A DNA stretch of 64,000 nt from Pseudemcibacter aquimaris (GTDB lineage: Bacteria > Pseudomonadota > Alphaproteobacteria > Sphingomonadales > Emcibacteraceae): assembly GCF_028869115.1 (NCBI RefSeq), contig NZ_CP079800.1, positions 2,703,501 to 2,767,500 on the forward strand, in the 5' to 3' direction. The notes under the pieces were generated by a model that was not told where the DNA came from, searched no databases, and was given only the letters and a program-made list of their open reading frames with translations. Below are positions 1 through 9,773 of this stretch, in pieces. Numbering within the stretch: the first letter of the stretch is position 1; every line of letters starts with the position of its first letter. The translations under genes were made by a program, and so were the position numbers.

Positions 1-2
1 AC

Positions 3-2345
3 GAGGTTGGATATGACAAGTTCTGGTCCAAGGCTGATAATATATACAGAATGCATCAAACCTTCCTGCCAACAGCGAGGCCGCCTATGGAATTCTCGCT
101 CGCGGCTGGTCCCATCATCCATGCTTTAAAGAAAGATTTCCCACAAATTGAACATGCTGCTCGGATTTCAGGAAAGCGAGTAACATTTACAATAGACGGA
201 AATTATTTCGAAGAAACCATCGGCCTCGTCGATGCGGAATTTCTTAATATATTTGACCTTAATGCCTTATCAGGAAACATCAACAACGCACTTGTCGATC
301 AAAGTAGTATCGTCCTTACCAAGACACTCGCTGATAAATATTTCCCAAACGGCGACGCGTTAGGTCAATCTATCACGGTCAACGCCGATGTTTTTGAACG
401 TGAATTTAGAATTAGCGCCGTTGTTGAAGACATGCCAGAAAACACTATTCTTGGGGGTGATGCTTTTTTACCGATCGTAGAAGAAGAATGGAAAAGCCAA
501 GAATGGATGTTTGATAGCTGGTTCTCGGTTAATAGTTTTCTTTATTATACGATACGTGACGGCGCAGATATCAATGAAATAGATGCACAAATGCCTACTT
601 TCATTGACCGTAATTTCCCTGAACAAGGAAGCGGTGATAAAGTTTCAAGCTTCGTTGAACTAAGCTCTATGCCTATTACGGATTTGCATTTGCAGGCACC
701 GGGAACAAGCGAATTTACAGAAAGCGGAAGCTTAAATACCGTACTTATATTCTCTGCTGTTGCTTTTTTAATATTACTAATTGCATCCATCAATTTTATG
801 AACTTAAGCACAGCCCGTGCAAGTCAACGGGCCAAAGAAGTTAGTCTTCGTAAGGTTTTGGGGGCATCCCGTAAAAATCTGGTCTCCCAATTTATTGGCG
901 AATCCATCTTGTTAACATTGTTCGCTTTGCTTCTTTCAATGGCAATCGTGGAAATGTCCTTGCCACTTTACAATGAAACAATCGGTAAGGATTTATCGTT
1001 TGATTACGCATCAAGTGATCTGCTTCTGGTGATGCTGATGGCAGCAGCCGTTGGATTAATGGGTGGATTATACCCTGCCTTTATCCTATCTGGATTTAGA
1101 CCAGCCGAAGTTTTAAAAGCAAATAAATCATCAGAAGGGGGCGCATCCGCAAAATTAAGAGCCGCACTGGTTATTTTCCAATTTGCGATTTCAATTACCC
1201 TGTTCGTTTCAACAGCCGTCGTTTACGGCCAGATGCTTTATGCGAAAAACATCGAACTTGGGTTTGATAAAGAACGTATGATTGTTATCGGCAATCTATA
1301 CCGTGATGCGGCCCATAATAAACAAGCAACACTTGTAAATGAATATAAACGCATTCCGAATGTCATAAATGTTGCAACGTCAAATGATGCACCAGGTGTA
1401 CCGACCGAAAACAACACAGGCCTTCGCACACCGGAAATGCCCGCAGAAGATACACAATTAATCGGTAACCGCACCGTGGGTTATGATTATTTTGAAACCT
1501 ATAACATCCCGCTTATCGCAGGACGCTATTATGACATTAACAAAAATGACGAACGCGCAGAATTCAGCGCCATCCGCGAAGGAAACGGCCATGTTAGTTC
1601 ATTGGTCATCAATGAAACGGCTGTTCGCACATTAGGGTTCAGTAGCGCAGAAGAGGCCGTCGGCAAATCCCTTTACCGTCCATTCGGCAATAATGATGAA
1701 TCCTTTATTATGGAATATGAAATCATTGGTGTTGTTGTTGATTCCCATTTGGACACACTTAAAAAACAGATCAGACCGGAAATGTTCGACCTGACACCAA
1801 CCCTCGCCCAATATGTTACCGTTAAATATACCGGTGACCCAATGGCGGTCGTTGACCAATTAAAACAAATCTGGGAACAAGAAATCCCGAGCGTCCCGTT
1901 TGATTATAATTTTGCCACTGACAATCTTGAAAACCAATATGAACAAGAACAAGGCGAAATGGCAATGTTTGCGACCTTCTCTGGTCTAGCAATCTTCATT
2001 GCCTGTCTTGGTCTTTATGGTCTTGCAAGTTTCACAGCAGAACGCCGCACAAAGGAAATCGGCATTCGTAAGGTCATGGGCGCAAGCGTGTTTGACATTG
2101 TGAAGCTACTGGTTTGGCAATTTTCAAAACCAGTCTTCATTGCAAATGCAATTGCCTGGCCGGTGGCATTTTATGCCATGACAGTTTGGTTAGAAAGTTT
2201 CGTTTACCGTATCGAGTTTATTTTCATTCTTGGTTTTTGTGCACTCGCCGGTGTGGCTGCGCTTCTTATTGCGTGGGCAACAGTGGCAAGTAACAGTTTC
2301 CGTGTTGCACGTGCCAACCCCATCAAAGCATTAAGGTATGAATAA
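3..2345 (+). CDS. FtsX/MacB-type ABC transporter permease, 5' end outside window
   Basis: This is an inner-membrane permease subunit of an FtsX/MacB-type ABC system. The frame is open from base 3, and the residues before the first Met (GYDKFWSKADNIYR) match the paralogue downstream (SYDKWIPNNEDIYR), so the true start lies left of the window and the ATG at 51 is internal. Visible parts are a periplasmic MacB-like domain, a membrane block with an FtsX domain around the motif RAKEVSLRKVLGAS, a second periplasmic domain, and a C-terminal FtsX domain with RRTKEIGIRKVMGAS ending NPIKALRYE. Its TAA shares one base with the next ATG (TAATG), so translation is probably coupled. No ATPase gene is in view. 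The substrate is unknown. Confidence 0.93.
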   Translation, partial: EVGYDKFWSKADNIYRMHQTFLPTARPPMEFSLAAGPIIHALKKDFPQIEHAARISGKRVTFTIDGNYFEETIGLVDAEFLNIFDLNALSGNINNALVDQSSIVLTKTLADKYFPNGDALGQSITVNADVFEREFRISAVVEDMPENTILGGDAFLPIVEEEWKSQEWMFDSWFSVNSFLYYTIRDGADINEIDAQMPTFIDRNFPEQGSGDKVSSFVELSSMPITDLHLQAPGTSEFTESGSLNTVLIFSAVAFLILLIASINFMNLSTARASQRAKEVSLRKVLGASRKNLVSQFIGESILLTLFALLLSMAIVEMSLPLYNETIGKDLSFDYASSDLLLVMLMAAAVGLMGGLYPAFILSGFRPAEVLKANKSSEGGASAKLRAALVIFQFAISITLFVSTAVVYGQMLYAKNIELGFDKERMIVIGNLYRDAAHNKQATLVNEYKRIPNVINVATSNDAPGVPTENNTGLRTPEMPAEDTQLIGNRTVGYDYFETYNIPLIAGRYYDINKNDERAEFSAIREGNGHVSSLVINETAVRTLGFSSAEEAVGKSLYRPFGNNDESFIMEYEIIGVVVDSHLDTLKKQIRPEMFDLTPTLAQYVTVKYTGDPMAVVDQLKQIWEQEIPSVPFDYNFATDNLENQYEQEQGEMAMFATFSGLAIFIACLGLYGLASFTAERRTKEIGIRKVMGASVFDIVKLLVWQFSKPVFIANAIAWPVAFYAMTVWLESFVYRIEFIFILGFCALAGVAALLIAWATVASNSFRVARANPIKALRYE

Positions 2346-4798
2346 TGAAGGCTAAAAATTACATCAATAGTGCCCTGCGCAATTTTTATAAATATAAACT
2401 ATTCAGCGCCATCAATATCCTTGGTCTGGCGATCGGATTTGCATCCTGCATTCTGATTATGATGTTTGTAAAAGATGAACTTAGCTATGATAAATGGATT
2501 CCAAATAACGAAGATATTTACCGCGTTGAACTGGTAAGCCATGCACCAACAGCTCGTACCTTTAACCTTGCTGCGTCGATGGGACCGCTAAAACCATTCA
2601 TCGAACAGGATTTCCCAGGCATTGAGGAAACAGCACGACTTTATTACGCCAACCGAAACATCAAAAAAGGAAATGATTATTTTTCAGAAGAAATCGCCTT
2701 TGTAGATGGTAATTTCTTTAATATTTTTGACATGCCATTGGTACATGGTGAAAAAATAACTTCTTTTACCGACCCATCTGCGGCAATCATTTCAGAAGAA
2801 ATGGCCATTAAATATTTTGGAACCACAGATGTTCTGGGCCAAAGCATTAGTTCCAGCGTAGGCCGTGATTATAACGTAGTCGCAGTTCTTAAAGATTTAC
2901 CGCAAAATTCACATATGAATCTGGATATTGTCGTCCCGTTTTCTTATACCGAATTCCCACAGCCGCAAGATGATAATGATGAATTATCTGTACTGGATAA
3001 TTGGTTTAACATTGGCACTTATATTTATGTAAAACTGGGTGCGAACACAACGGAAGCCGCAATTGAAAATGAATTTCCGGCATTCCTTGACCGTAGAGGG
3101 CCAAGACCAAACGACACAATTGTACCAAGCAAAAGATGGGAACTGCATCTTATGCCGCTTACGGATATCCATTTAAAAGGATCTGAATCCGCGCGCATCA
3201 AACCAAAAGGCAATATGACGACAATCATTTCCTTTTCTATGATTGCGTTACTGATCCTTGTGATTGCCTGTTTTAATTTTATGAATCTATCGACTGCACG
3301 TGCAAGCCTTAGGTCACGTGAAGTTGCCATCAGAAAAGTTCTTGGCGCCGGTAAAAAAGATATCATTTTCCAATTTTTATCAGAAGCCATCCTGATGGCG
3401 TCAATAGCACTTCTTCTTGCACTAGTTATTGTGGAAATTACACTGCCATACTACAGCGAAATTGTTGAAAAAATGCTTGAAATCAATGCCCTTCAATCCC
3501 CAGCAACCATGTTCCTGATTGTGGCTTTAACAATATTTGTTGCGGTTGGCGCAGGGGCACACCCTGCTTTCGTTATGTCATCCTTTAGGCCTAGCAAAGT
3601 TCTCTCTTCCGGGCGTTCTGAAACAGTTGGATCCCTTAGAATGCGTATGGCACTGGTCATCATTCAATTCACCATCTGTATCACGCTGATCATTTCTGCC
3701 TTTGTGGTTTATTCACAATTGGACTATAGCATTGACCGTGACGCAGGTTTTGAAAAAGAAAATCTTATGGTTATTAACCGCATCAGTGATCCATTGGTGC
3801 AGGAACATGCCGTTACTTTAAAACAAAGATTACTATCCCACCCAAATGTTGCAAGTGCCACACTAACATCCGCGGTTCCAGCCGATAGAATGGTTGCCAT
3901 GGTGGGTTTTGGTAATGTTGATGGTGTTGAAGTTGACCCGATCCTTGCACGAATTCAAAGCATCGATGAAGATTTCTTAAACACATATGGCATTAATGTA
4001 ACCCATGGAAGAAATCTGGATGAAACACGCGGTGATGATATTACGCTGCTTTACGGTGAAGATGTAAAAGACAGCAACGTATTAATCAACGCATCAGCCG
4101 TTGGCCAGTTTGGTTTTAAAAACGCAGAAGACGCCATTGGTAAAAGGCTTGTTGATGAAAATGCGTTCACCATCGTCGGGGTTATTCCTGATCTTCATTT
4201 ACAAACAACACGTGATGAATCAAATCCGACAATTTATTATATTGATCAGGAATTTTATTACCGCCTCACGTTAAAGTTAACAGGTGATGATACAGAACGT
4301 GTTGTTGCCGAAATTAATGAAATCTGGAATGACTTATTCCCACAAGTTCCATTCACACAAGTATTCCTCGAAGAAAAAATTGCGGAACAATATAAATCTG
4401 ATCAGGATCAAGGAAGATTATTTCTTATTTTCTCAGCACTTGCGATCGTGATTTCAAGCATGGGGCTTTACGGCCTTGCAAGCTTTACAACAGAACGACG
4501 CGTGAAAGAAATCGGCATCCGTAAAGTCATGGGCGCCAGTGTATTTGAAATTGTGCATTTATTAATGTGGCAATTTTCCAAACCCGTACTTATTGCTAAT
4601 CTGATTGCATGGCCATTATCATTTTACATGATGACCAGATGGCTTGAGGGCTTTTCTTACAGAATTGATGCCACCTACATCATCGGATTTTCAATTGTTG
4701 CAGGTTTAATCGCGCTGATGATTGCATGGGGAACGGTCGCGGGCAATAGCATCCGCGTCGCCAAATCAAACCCAATCAATGCATTAAGATATGAATAG
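2345..4798 (+). CDS. FtsX/MacB-type ABC transporter permease (817 aa)
   Basis: This is a full-length member of the four-gene permease array. A first membrane helix lies at about residues 20-42, followed by a MacB-like periplasmic domain to about 270. A helix near 292-313 opens the first FtsX domain, whose signature is REVAIRKVLGAG. A helix near 430-455 precedes a second periplasmic domain, and a helix near 692-712 opens the second FtsX domain (RRVKEIGIRKVMGAS). The C-terminus NPINALRYE is shared with its neighbours. Family knowledge says such permeases pair with a MacB/LolD-like ATPase and act on envelope substrates or in peptide efflux. It overlaps the upstream gene by one base. The specific cargo cannot be read from the sequence. 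Confidence 0.95.
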   Translation: MKAKNYINSALRNFYKYKLFSAINILGLAIGFASCILIMMFVKDELSYDKWIPNNEDIYRVELVSHAPTARTFNLAASMGPLKPFIEQDFPGIEETARLYYANRNIKKGNDYFSEEIAFVDGNFFNIFDMPLVHGEKITSFTDPSAAIISEEMAIKYFGTTDVLGQSISSSVGRDYNVVAVLKDLPQNSHMNLDIVVPFSYTEFPQPQDDNDELSVLDNWFNIGTYIYVKLGANTTEAAIENEFPAFLDRRGPRPNDTIVPSKRWELHLMPLTDIHLKGSESARIKPKGNMTTIISFSMIALLILVIACFNFMNLSTARASLRSREVAIRKVLGAGKKDIIFQFLSEAILMASIALLLALVIVEITLPYYSEIVEKMLEINALQSPATMFLIVALTIFVAVGAGAHPAFVMSSFRPSKVLSSGRSETVGSLRMRMALVIIQFTICITLIISAFVVYSQLDYSIDRDAGFEKENLMVINRISDPLVQEHAVTLKQRLLSHPNVASATLTSAVPADRMVAMVGFGNVDGVEVDPILARIQSIDEDFLNTYGINVTHGRNLDETRGDDITLLYGEDVKDSNVLINASAVGQFGFKNAEDAIGKRLVDENAFTIVGVIPDLHLQTTRDESNPTIYYIDQEFYYRLTLKLTGDDTERVVAEINEIWNDLFPQVPFTQVFLEEKIAEQYKSDQDQGRLFLIFSALAIVISSMGLYGLASFTTERRVKEIGIRKVMGASVFEIVHLLMWQFSKPVLIANLIAWPLSFYMMTRWLEGFSYRIDATYIIGFSIVAGLIALMIAWGTVAGNSIRVAKSNPINALRYE

Positions 4799-4807
4799 GA
4801 GAAAACA

Positions 4808-7273
4808 TTGCTATTAAATCATATCCATATGGCGTTTAGAAGCATCCTCAAACAACGCCTTTATAGCACGATCAACATCGTTGGATTGGCTGCGGGACTT
4901 GCCGTTGCAATCCTAATTATCCTGTTTGTTAATCACGAAAGCAGTTTCGATAGCAATGTGCCAAACAATGATCGTGTTTACCGTCTGAATTGGGAAAGCA
5001 CATCAAGCGGCGCAAGATTTGCCACATTTTTTAATCCGTTATCCCCGGTTATTGCGGATGCATACCCAAATGACGTGGAAGATGTAAGTCGCATTGCGCT
5101 AACAGAAAGTTTGCTAACCATTGGTGATAATAAATTATATCAAACGGTTAGTTTTGTTGACCCTAATTATTTTGAATTTTTCGGAAACAATTTCATTCAA
5201 GGTAATCAAAACGCATTAAAGAACCAGAATAATATGGTTTTAAGCCGGATTGCCGCCGACACCCTATTCCCCGGCGAAAACCCAATTGGAAAAACTATCA
5301 CAATCGATGGTCAGCACGATTTTCAAGTCACTGCGATTATCGAAAATAATGAAAGCAACAGTCATCAGGTTTCAAACATTTATGCCCATATGGAAATGTT
5401 ACCTGTCGTCTGGAATGATGACACATTTTGGGAACGTAATTTTTCCGATCAGCTTTATCATTATATAAGATTGGCACCAAATGTAAGTGGTGACACATTC
5501 GCCGCCAATGCCCATAAATATATCAAAGATAACATTAGCAGCGATTTCGCAGAAGATTTGGGCGTTTATGCACAAAGTTTAAAAGACATTCATTTCAATA
5601 CTGAATTACAAAATGAAATGACCGTTCGCGATACAATGACCGGACTTTCAAAGCCGGGCAGACAGAAATCTGATATTTCCATTTTTGCCATTGTCGCCAT
5701 TTTGGCGATTGTGATTGCCACGTTTAACTTTGTGAATATGCAAATCGCACAAAGCAGCAATAGAACAAAAGAGGTCGGCGTCAGAAAAGTACTTGGCGCA
5801 AGCAGAAAACAAATCGCCGCACAGTTCATTGTGGAATCAACCCTGATGGCTTTAATCGCGCTAATCTGTGCATTGGTTCTTGTGGAAATGTTCTCACCAT
5901 TTTTTGGCAGCATGCTTGGTGTTCCACTTACGGCTGCGGCTGTATATAACGTCGCCTTTATGGGTGGGTTGATATTACTTGCGGTTATGGTTGGCATTAT
6001 ATCCGGTCTTTATCCTGCCCTGATTGTCTCTGGTATTTTACCGGCTATCGCGGTTCGCGGGCGTGCCTTTAACGGTGTTGGCTCAGCAAAGCTGCGCGCT
6101 ACATTAGTGGTGATGCAATTTGCCATTGCCATCGGGCTAATGTCCGCAACTGGCATTGTGAATGATCAGATCAACTTTGCACTTAATGGTTCACTTGGGT
6201 ATGAGCCAGAAAATGTCATCACGGTAAGCTTAAATAACAGCGAAGCGAGAAACGCATATCAAACCATGCATGATCAGCTGCTTGCTAATCCAGCGATCTC
6301 AGCTGTATCAAGCGGATCAATCATCCCGACGGGTGATTTATCGGATGGTTCCGTCTTTCAAAAAGAGGGTGAAGCACCAGATTTTCAAATCATTACACGT
6401 CGCGTCAGCGTAAATGACGGATATTTCGATACGCTTGGCATGGAAATGGCCGCGGGCCGTCCATTAAGCAAGGATTTCCTTGGTGATATTATGCCAAACT
6501 TTTCACCGGAAAATCCGACGGTCAGCGGTGGTATTATTTTAAACGAAACCGCCGCTCGTCAAGCCGGATGGACCGACCCCAATAATGCCGTCGGCGAACA
6601 AATTTATACTGCGTTTTCATTTGGTGGTACGGATTACCGTTTAAACTTCAATATTGTTGGAATTGTAAAAGACATTCATTTTGGATCCGTTAGATCAGAG
6701 CCTGCCTCCCTTTCCTTCCTCATGACAGAAGGTGTCGGTAATAAAATGGTGATTAAAGCAGAGGAAGGCGCATTAAACGCCGCAACCGCAGCCATTGATA
6801 ACATCTGGGCGCAACATGTCACTGAATACCCAATCCGCAGAACATATCTGGAAGAAGATTACGCATCCTTCTACGCCGTAGAAGGTCGTGTCTTCAGAAT
6901 GTTTATTGGCTTTGCAGGAATTACGGCAATGATCGCTTGTATCGGTTTATATGGCCTTGCCAGTTTCATCGCAGATCGCCGCACCAAAGAAATCGGCATC
7001 CGCAAGGTTCTTGGCGCATCTGTTATGAACATTGTCACCATGTTATCATGGGAACTTTCAAAATTAGTATTGATTGCCAATGTCATCGCATGGCCCGTTG
7101 CATGGATCATGATGAATGATTGGCTAATGGCATTTAACACTCGCATTGATATGAGCATCCTGCCTTATCTAATCGCTGGTGTTGTTGCCTTCGTACTTGC
7201 ATATGCCACCACATCCATCAAGGCATGGGGTGCGGCAACCATTAATCCTGTTTATTCACTTAAAAGCGAATAG
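4808..7273 (+). CDS. FtsX/MacB-type ABC transporter permease (821 aa)
   Basis: This is the third paralogue of the array, with the same layout: an N-terminal helix, a periplasmic domain, an FtsX domain (RTKEVGVRKVLGAS), a second periplasmic domain and a second FtsX domain (RRTKEIGIRKVLGAS). The start is TTG, chosen because AGGAGA sits a few bases upstream and the resulting N-terminus (LLNHIHMAFRSILKQRLYSTINIVGLA) aligns with the neighbours. It begins 9 bases after the preceding stop. The C-terminus NPVYSLKSE departs from the NPIxALRYE form of the others, a sign of divergence. Substrate and ATPase partner are unknown. Confidence 0.94.
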   Translation: MLLNHIHMAFRSILKQRLYSTINIVGLAAGLAVAILIILFVNHESSFDSNVPNNDRVYRLNWESTSSGARFATFFNPLSPVIADAYPNDVEDVSRIALTESLLTIGDNKLYQTVSFVDPNYFEFFGNNFIQGNQNALKNQNNMVLSRIAADTLFPGENPIGKTITIDGQHDFQVTAIIENNESNSHQVSNIYAHMEMLPVVWNDDTFWERNFSDQLYHYIRLAPNVSGDTFAANAHKYIKDNISSDFAEDLGVYAQSLKDIHFNTELQNEMTVRDTMTGLSKPGRQKSDISIFAIVAILAIVIATFNFVNMQIAQSSNRTKEVGVRKVLGASRKQIAAQFIVESTLMALIALICALVLVEMFSPFFGSMLGVPLTAAAVYNVAFMGGLILLAVMVGIISGLYPALIVSGILPAIAVRGRAFNGVGSAKLRATLVVMQFAIAIGLMSATGIVNDQINFALNGSLGYEPENVITVSLNNSEARNAYQTMHDQLLANPAISAVSSGSIIPTGDLSDGSVFQKEGEAPDFQIITRRVSVNDGYFDTLGMEMAAGRPLSKDFLGDIMPNFSPENPTVSGGIILNETAARQAGWTDPNNAVGEQIYTAFSFGGTDYRLNFNIVGIVKDIHFGSVRSEPASLSFLMTEGVGNKMVIKAEEGALNAATAAIDNIWAQHVTEYPIRRTYLEEDYASFYAVEGRVFRMFIGFAGITAMIACIGLYGLASFIADRRTKEIGIRKVLGASVMNIVTMLSWELSKLVLIANVIAWPVAWIMMNDWLMAFNTRIDMSILPYLIAGVVAFVLAYATTSIKAWGAATINPVYSLKSE

Positions 7274-7287
7274 AAAAGAGAAACGTT

Positions 7288-9723
7288 ATGTTTAAAAATT
7301 ACATCAAAGTCGCAATCAGAAGCATCTTGAAAAACAAGCTTTATGCCGTGATTAACATTTTGGGGCTCTCTATCGGGCTTGCTATTTATATGTTTGGTTC
7401 GCTTTTTGCAGAATATGAAAAAACGCATGACTTAAGTTTTCAAAATGCGGAACGTATTTACACCATTCGCGGTGATGTGAACCCGCAATCCAATCTTGGA
7501 CTTAATCAAATTGATGGCGTTCAGGGGGCCGTTGGACCGCTGATTAAATCTGACCTTGAACAGGTTGAGGCCGTGGCCCGCACGATTTTCAGGGAATTTC
7601 TGGTAACCGTTGGCGAAAATAATTTTTATCAAAACGTACGCTTTGCCGATCCGGAATTACTGGACATATTCGAACTAACGTTCCTGCAAGGAAACCGTAC
7701 GGCACTGGATGGTTCAAACAGCGTGATAATTTCCACCACGATGGCCGAAAAATTCTTTGGTGATACTGACCCAATGGGGAAAACCATTACACTGGATCAT
7801 GAACATGATTTAACGGTTGCGGCCGTGATTGACGAACTACCCGCTAATACACACTTTAGCGCAGGTTTCGCAAGTGAAATGACAAGACCGCTTGATGTTA
7901 TCGTTCCTGTACGTGCCATGGAACGTATTACAGAATTCCAACCTGATACAAACTGGGGCAGTACATCTATGGGTAACCTGACCTACGTGCTGTTACCCGA
8001 AAACCTGGATAGGGACTGGCTACAAACACAAATGGATGGTATTTATGAACGCCACATGCCAGAAGATCAACGTGACTTCCTGTCTGGATTTAACGTACGA
8101 CCATTACAGGAACAAAATATGGCTTTATGGGCGATGCTGGGACTTCCTGTCATTGATGTCGTACAAGTTCTAGGTATTGTTGTTCTGGTCATTGCTTGCG
8201 TGAATTATACGAACCTTGCCGCAGCACAATCAATGGGACGCGCACGTGAAGTGGGCCTAAGAAAAACGCTGGGTGCAAACAAGAAACAATTGCTGACCCA
8301 GTTCCTGGTTGAAAGCATGACGATAACGTTTTTCTCATTGCTGCTTTCGCTTTCCGTGCTTGAATTAATCATTCCTATGTTCAATGCAGCATCAGGCAAG
8401 GTTCTCACAATTAACTATATTCAAGAACTTCCATGGTTGATCGCTACCACCATGGTTGTCGGTGGTTTTGCTGGCAGTTATCCGGCTTACCTGATCACCA
8501 AAACCAACCCAATTGATGCATTACGTGATAGTGCTAGAAAAGGCCGTGGCGCATCACTCATTAGAGCGATCATGATTGGTGTACAATTTACATTCTCTGT
8601 ATGTATTCTAGCGATGGTTTTGGTTGTTTATCAACAAAACTCGAAAGTGGAAGAAAGCAGCCGCATTTTCCCGAAAGATCAGATTTATACTTTGAACCGT
8701 TTAAATGTGGATCAAATGGAAGATCGCCATGAAGTACTTAGAAATGAAATGATGAATGTCCCCTATGTGGAAAACTTTACTCTTTCGTCACAGGTTCCTT
8801 ATGAACAAACAAATACATCGATTAATGCTTCACGTATTCTAAATGATTTTGAATCAACAATCAGTCTGCATCAGATCAATATCGATGACAGCTTTGCTGA
8901 TACTTATGACATTCCATTTGTTGCAGGCAGGGATATTTCAAAAGAATATGCCAAAGACACCCACATCCGCGAAGATGGTGAGGTAAATGTTTTAATTAAT
9001 GAAACGGCCGTAAGGACCCTTGGCTTTGAAAGTGCAGACGCAGCCGTTGGACAAGTTTTCTACGAAGACGAAGGAGATGAAAGAGGCATCACCACTTACA
9101 CAATCGTCGGAGTTATGGCCGATAGAAATATTCTTGGCCTATTTAATGTTGTTAAACCAACCTTCTTTTTCATGAGACCTGGTTCATACAGACTTGCGTC
9201 TGTGAAAATTTCGAAAGACGCGCCGATCAGTGTCGTTCGTGATATTGAAGATGCATGGGCAACTGTTTATGCCGACTATCCGATGCAAGGTCAGTTCTTA
9301 AATGAAATATTCCAGATGGTTTATATGCTTTTTGAATTGGCCACATCAACACTTGGTTCAATTGCATTTGTCGCACTGGCACTTGCTTCATTTGGTCTCT
9401 TTGGTTTAGCTGCCTTTATGGCGGAACAAAAAACCAAAGAAATCGGTATCCGTAAAGTTCTAGGCGCGAGCAATAATCAAATCGTTAGACTGCTGATCTG
9501 GCAATTTTCAACACCAGTGTTATGGGCAACACCCATTGCACTTGGCATCGCATTCTTTGCATCCAGCCAGTATCTAAATTTCTTTGCGGAACGTATTGGC
9601 CTTCCTTATGGTATGCTGATCGGTGCAGGCATTGTGGGTATTCTGATTGCCGCCGCAACCGTCGCAACGCACGCATTTAATGTGGCAAAAACCAATCCGG
9701 TTAATGCATTGCATTATGAGTAA
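7288..9723 (+). CDS. FtsX/MacB-type ABC transporter permease (811 aa)
   Basis: This is the fourth paralogue and the last before the gamma-glutamyltranspeptidase gene. It has the dual periplasmic-domain, dual FtsX layout. The first FtsX signature is REVGLRKTLGAN, the second is QKTKEIGIRKVLGAS, and the end is NPVNALHYE. It starts with ATG behind AGAGAAA, 14 bases after the previous stop. The first periplasmic domain is the most divergent of the four (N-terminal NILGLSIGLAIYMFGSLFAEYEKTHD). Four such genes in a row suggest stepwise duplication and assembly of different permease pairs, but pairing is inference. Confidence 0.94.
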   Translation: MFKNYIKVAIRSILKNKLYAVINILGLSIGLAIYMFGSLFAEYEKTHDLSFQNAERIYTIRGDVNPQSNLGLNQIDGVQGAVGPLIKSDLEQVEAVARTIFREFLVTVGENNFYQNVRFADPELLDIFELTFLQGNRTALDGSNSVIISTTMAEKFFGDTDPMGKTITLDHEHDLTVAAVIDELPANTHFSAGFASEMTRPLDVIVPVRAMERITEFQPDTNWGSTSMGNLTYVLLPENLDRDWLQTQMDGIYERHMPEDQRDFLSGFNVRPLQEQNMALWAMLGLPVIDVVQVLGIVVLVIACVNYTNLAAAQSMGRAREVGLRKTLGANKKQLLTQFLVESMTITFFSLLLSLSVLELIIPMFNAASGKVLTINYIQELPWLIATTMVVGGFAGSYPAYLITKTNPIDALRDSARKGRGASLIRAIMIGVQFTFSVCILAMVLVVYQQNSKVEESSRIFPKDQIYTLNRLNVDQMEDRHEVLRNEMMNVPYVENFTLSSQVPYEQTNTSINASRILNDFESTISLHQINIDDSFADTYDIPFVAGRDISKEYAKDTHIREDGEVNVLINETAVRTLGFESADAAVGQVFYEDEGDERGITTYTIVGVMADRNILGLFNVVKPTFFFMRPGSYRLASVKISKDAPISVVRDIEDAWATVYADYPMQGQFLNEIFQMVYMLFELATSTLGSIAFVALALASFGLFGLAAFMAEQKTKEIGIRKVLGASNNQIVRLLIWQFSTPVLWATPIALGIAFFASSQYLNFFAERIGLPYGMLIGAGIVGILIAAATVATHAFNVAKTNPVNALHYE

Positions 9724-9733
9724 ATAAATATAA

Positions 9734-9773
9734 AATCTACGCATAATTAAAAGGGAAAAATTATGCGTAGATT
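9734..9773 (+). promoter_or_regulatory. Perfect 15-bp inverted repeat enclosing the ggt start codon
   Basis: The arms at 9734-9748 and 9759-9773 are exactly complementary, with a 10-base loop AAAAGGGAAA. The loop carries the likely ribosome binding site and the right arm contains the ATG at 9763. A run of six T follows at 9775-9780. In RNA this could mask the start codon, work as a weak A+T-rich terminator or attenuator for the permease operon, or at DNA level be a repressor site. The sequence alone does not choose between these. Confidence 0.7.

Noticed and set aside
9723-9763. Insertion-sequence end as the origin of the 15-bp inverted repeat
   Set aside because: No transposase, target duplication or matching distant copy is in the window; the repeat is short-range and centred on a ribosome site.
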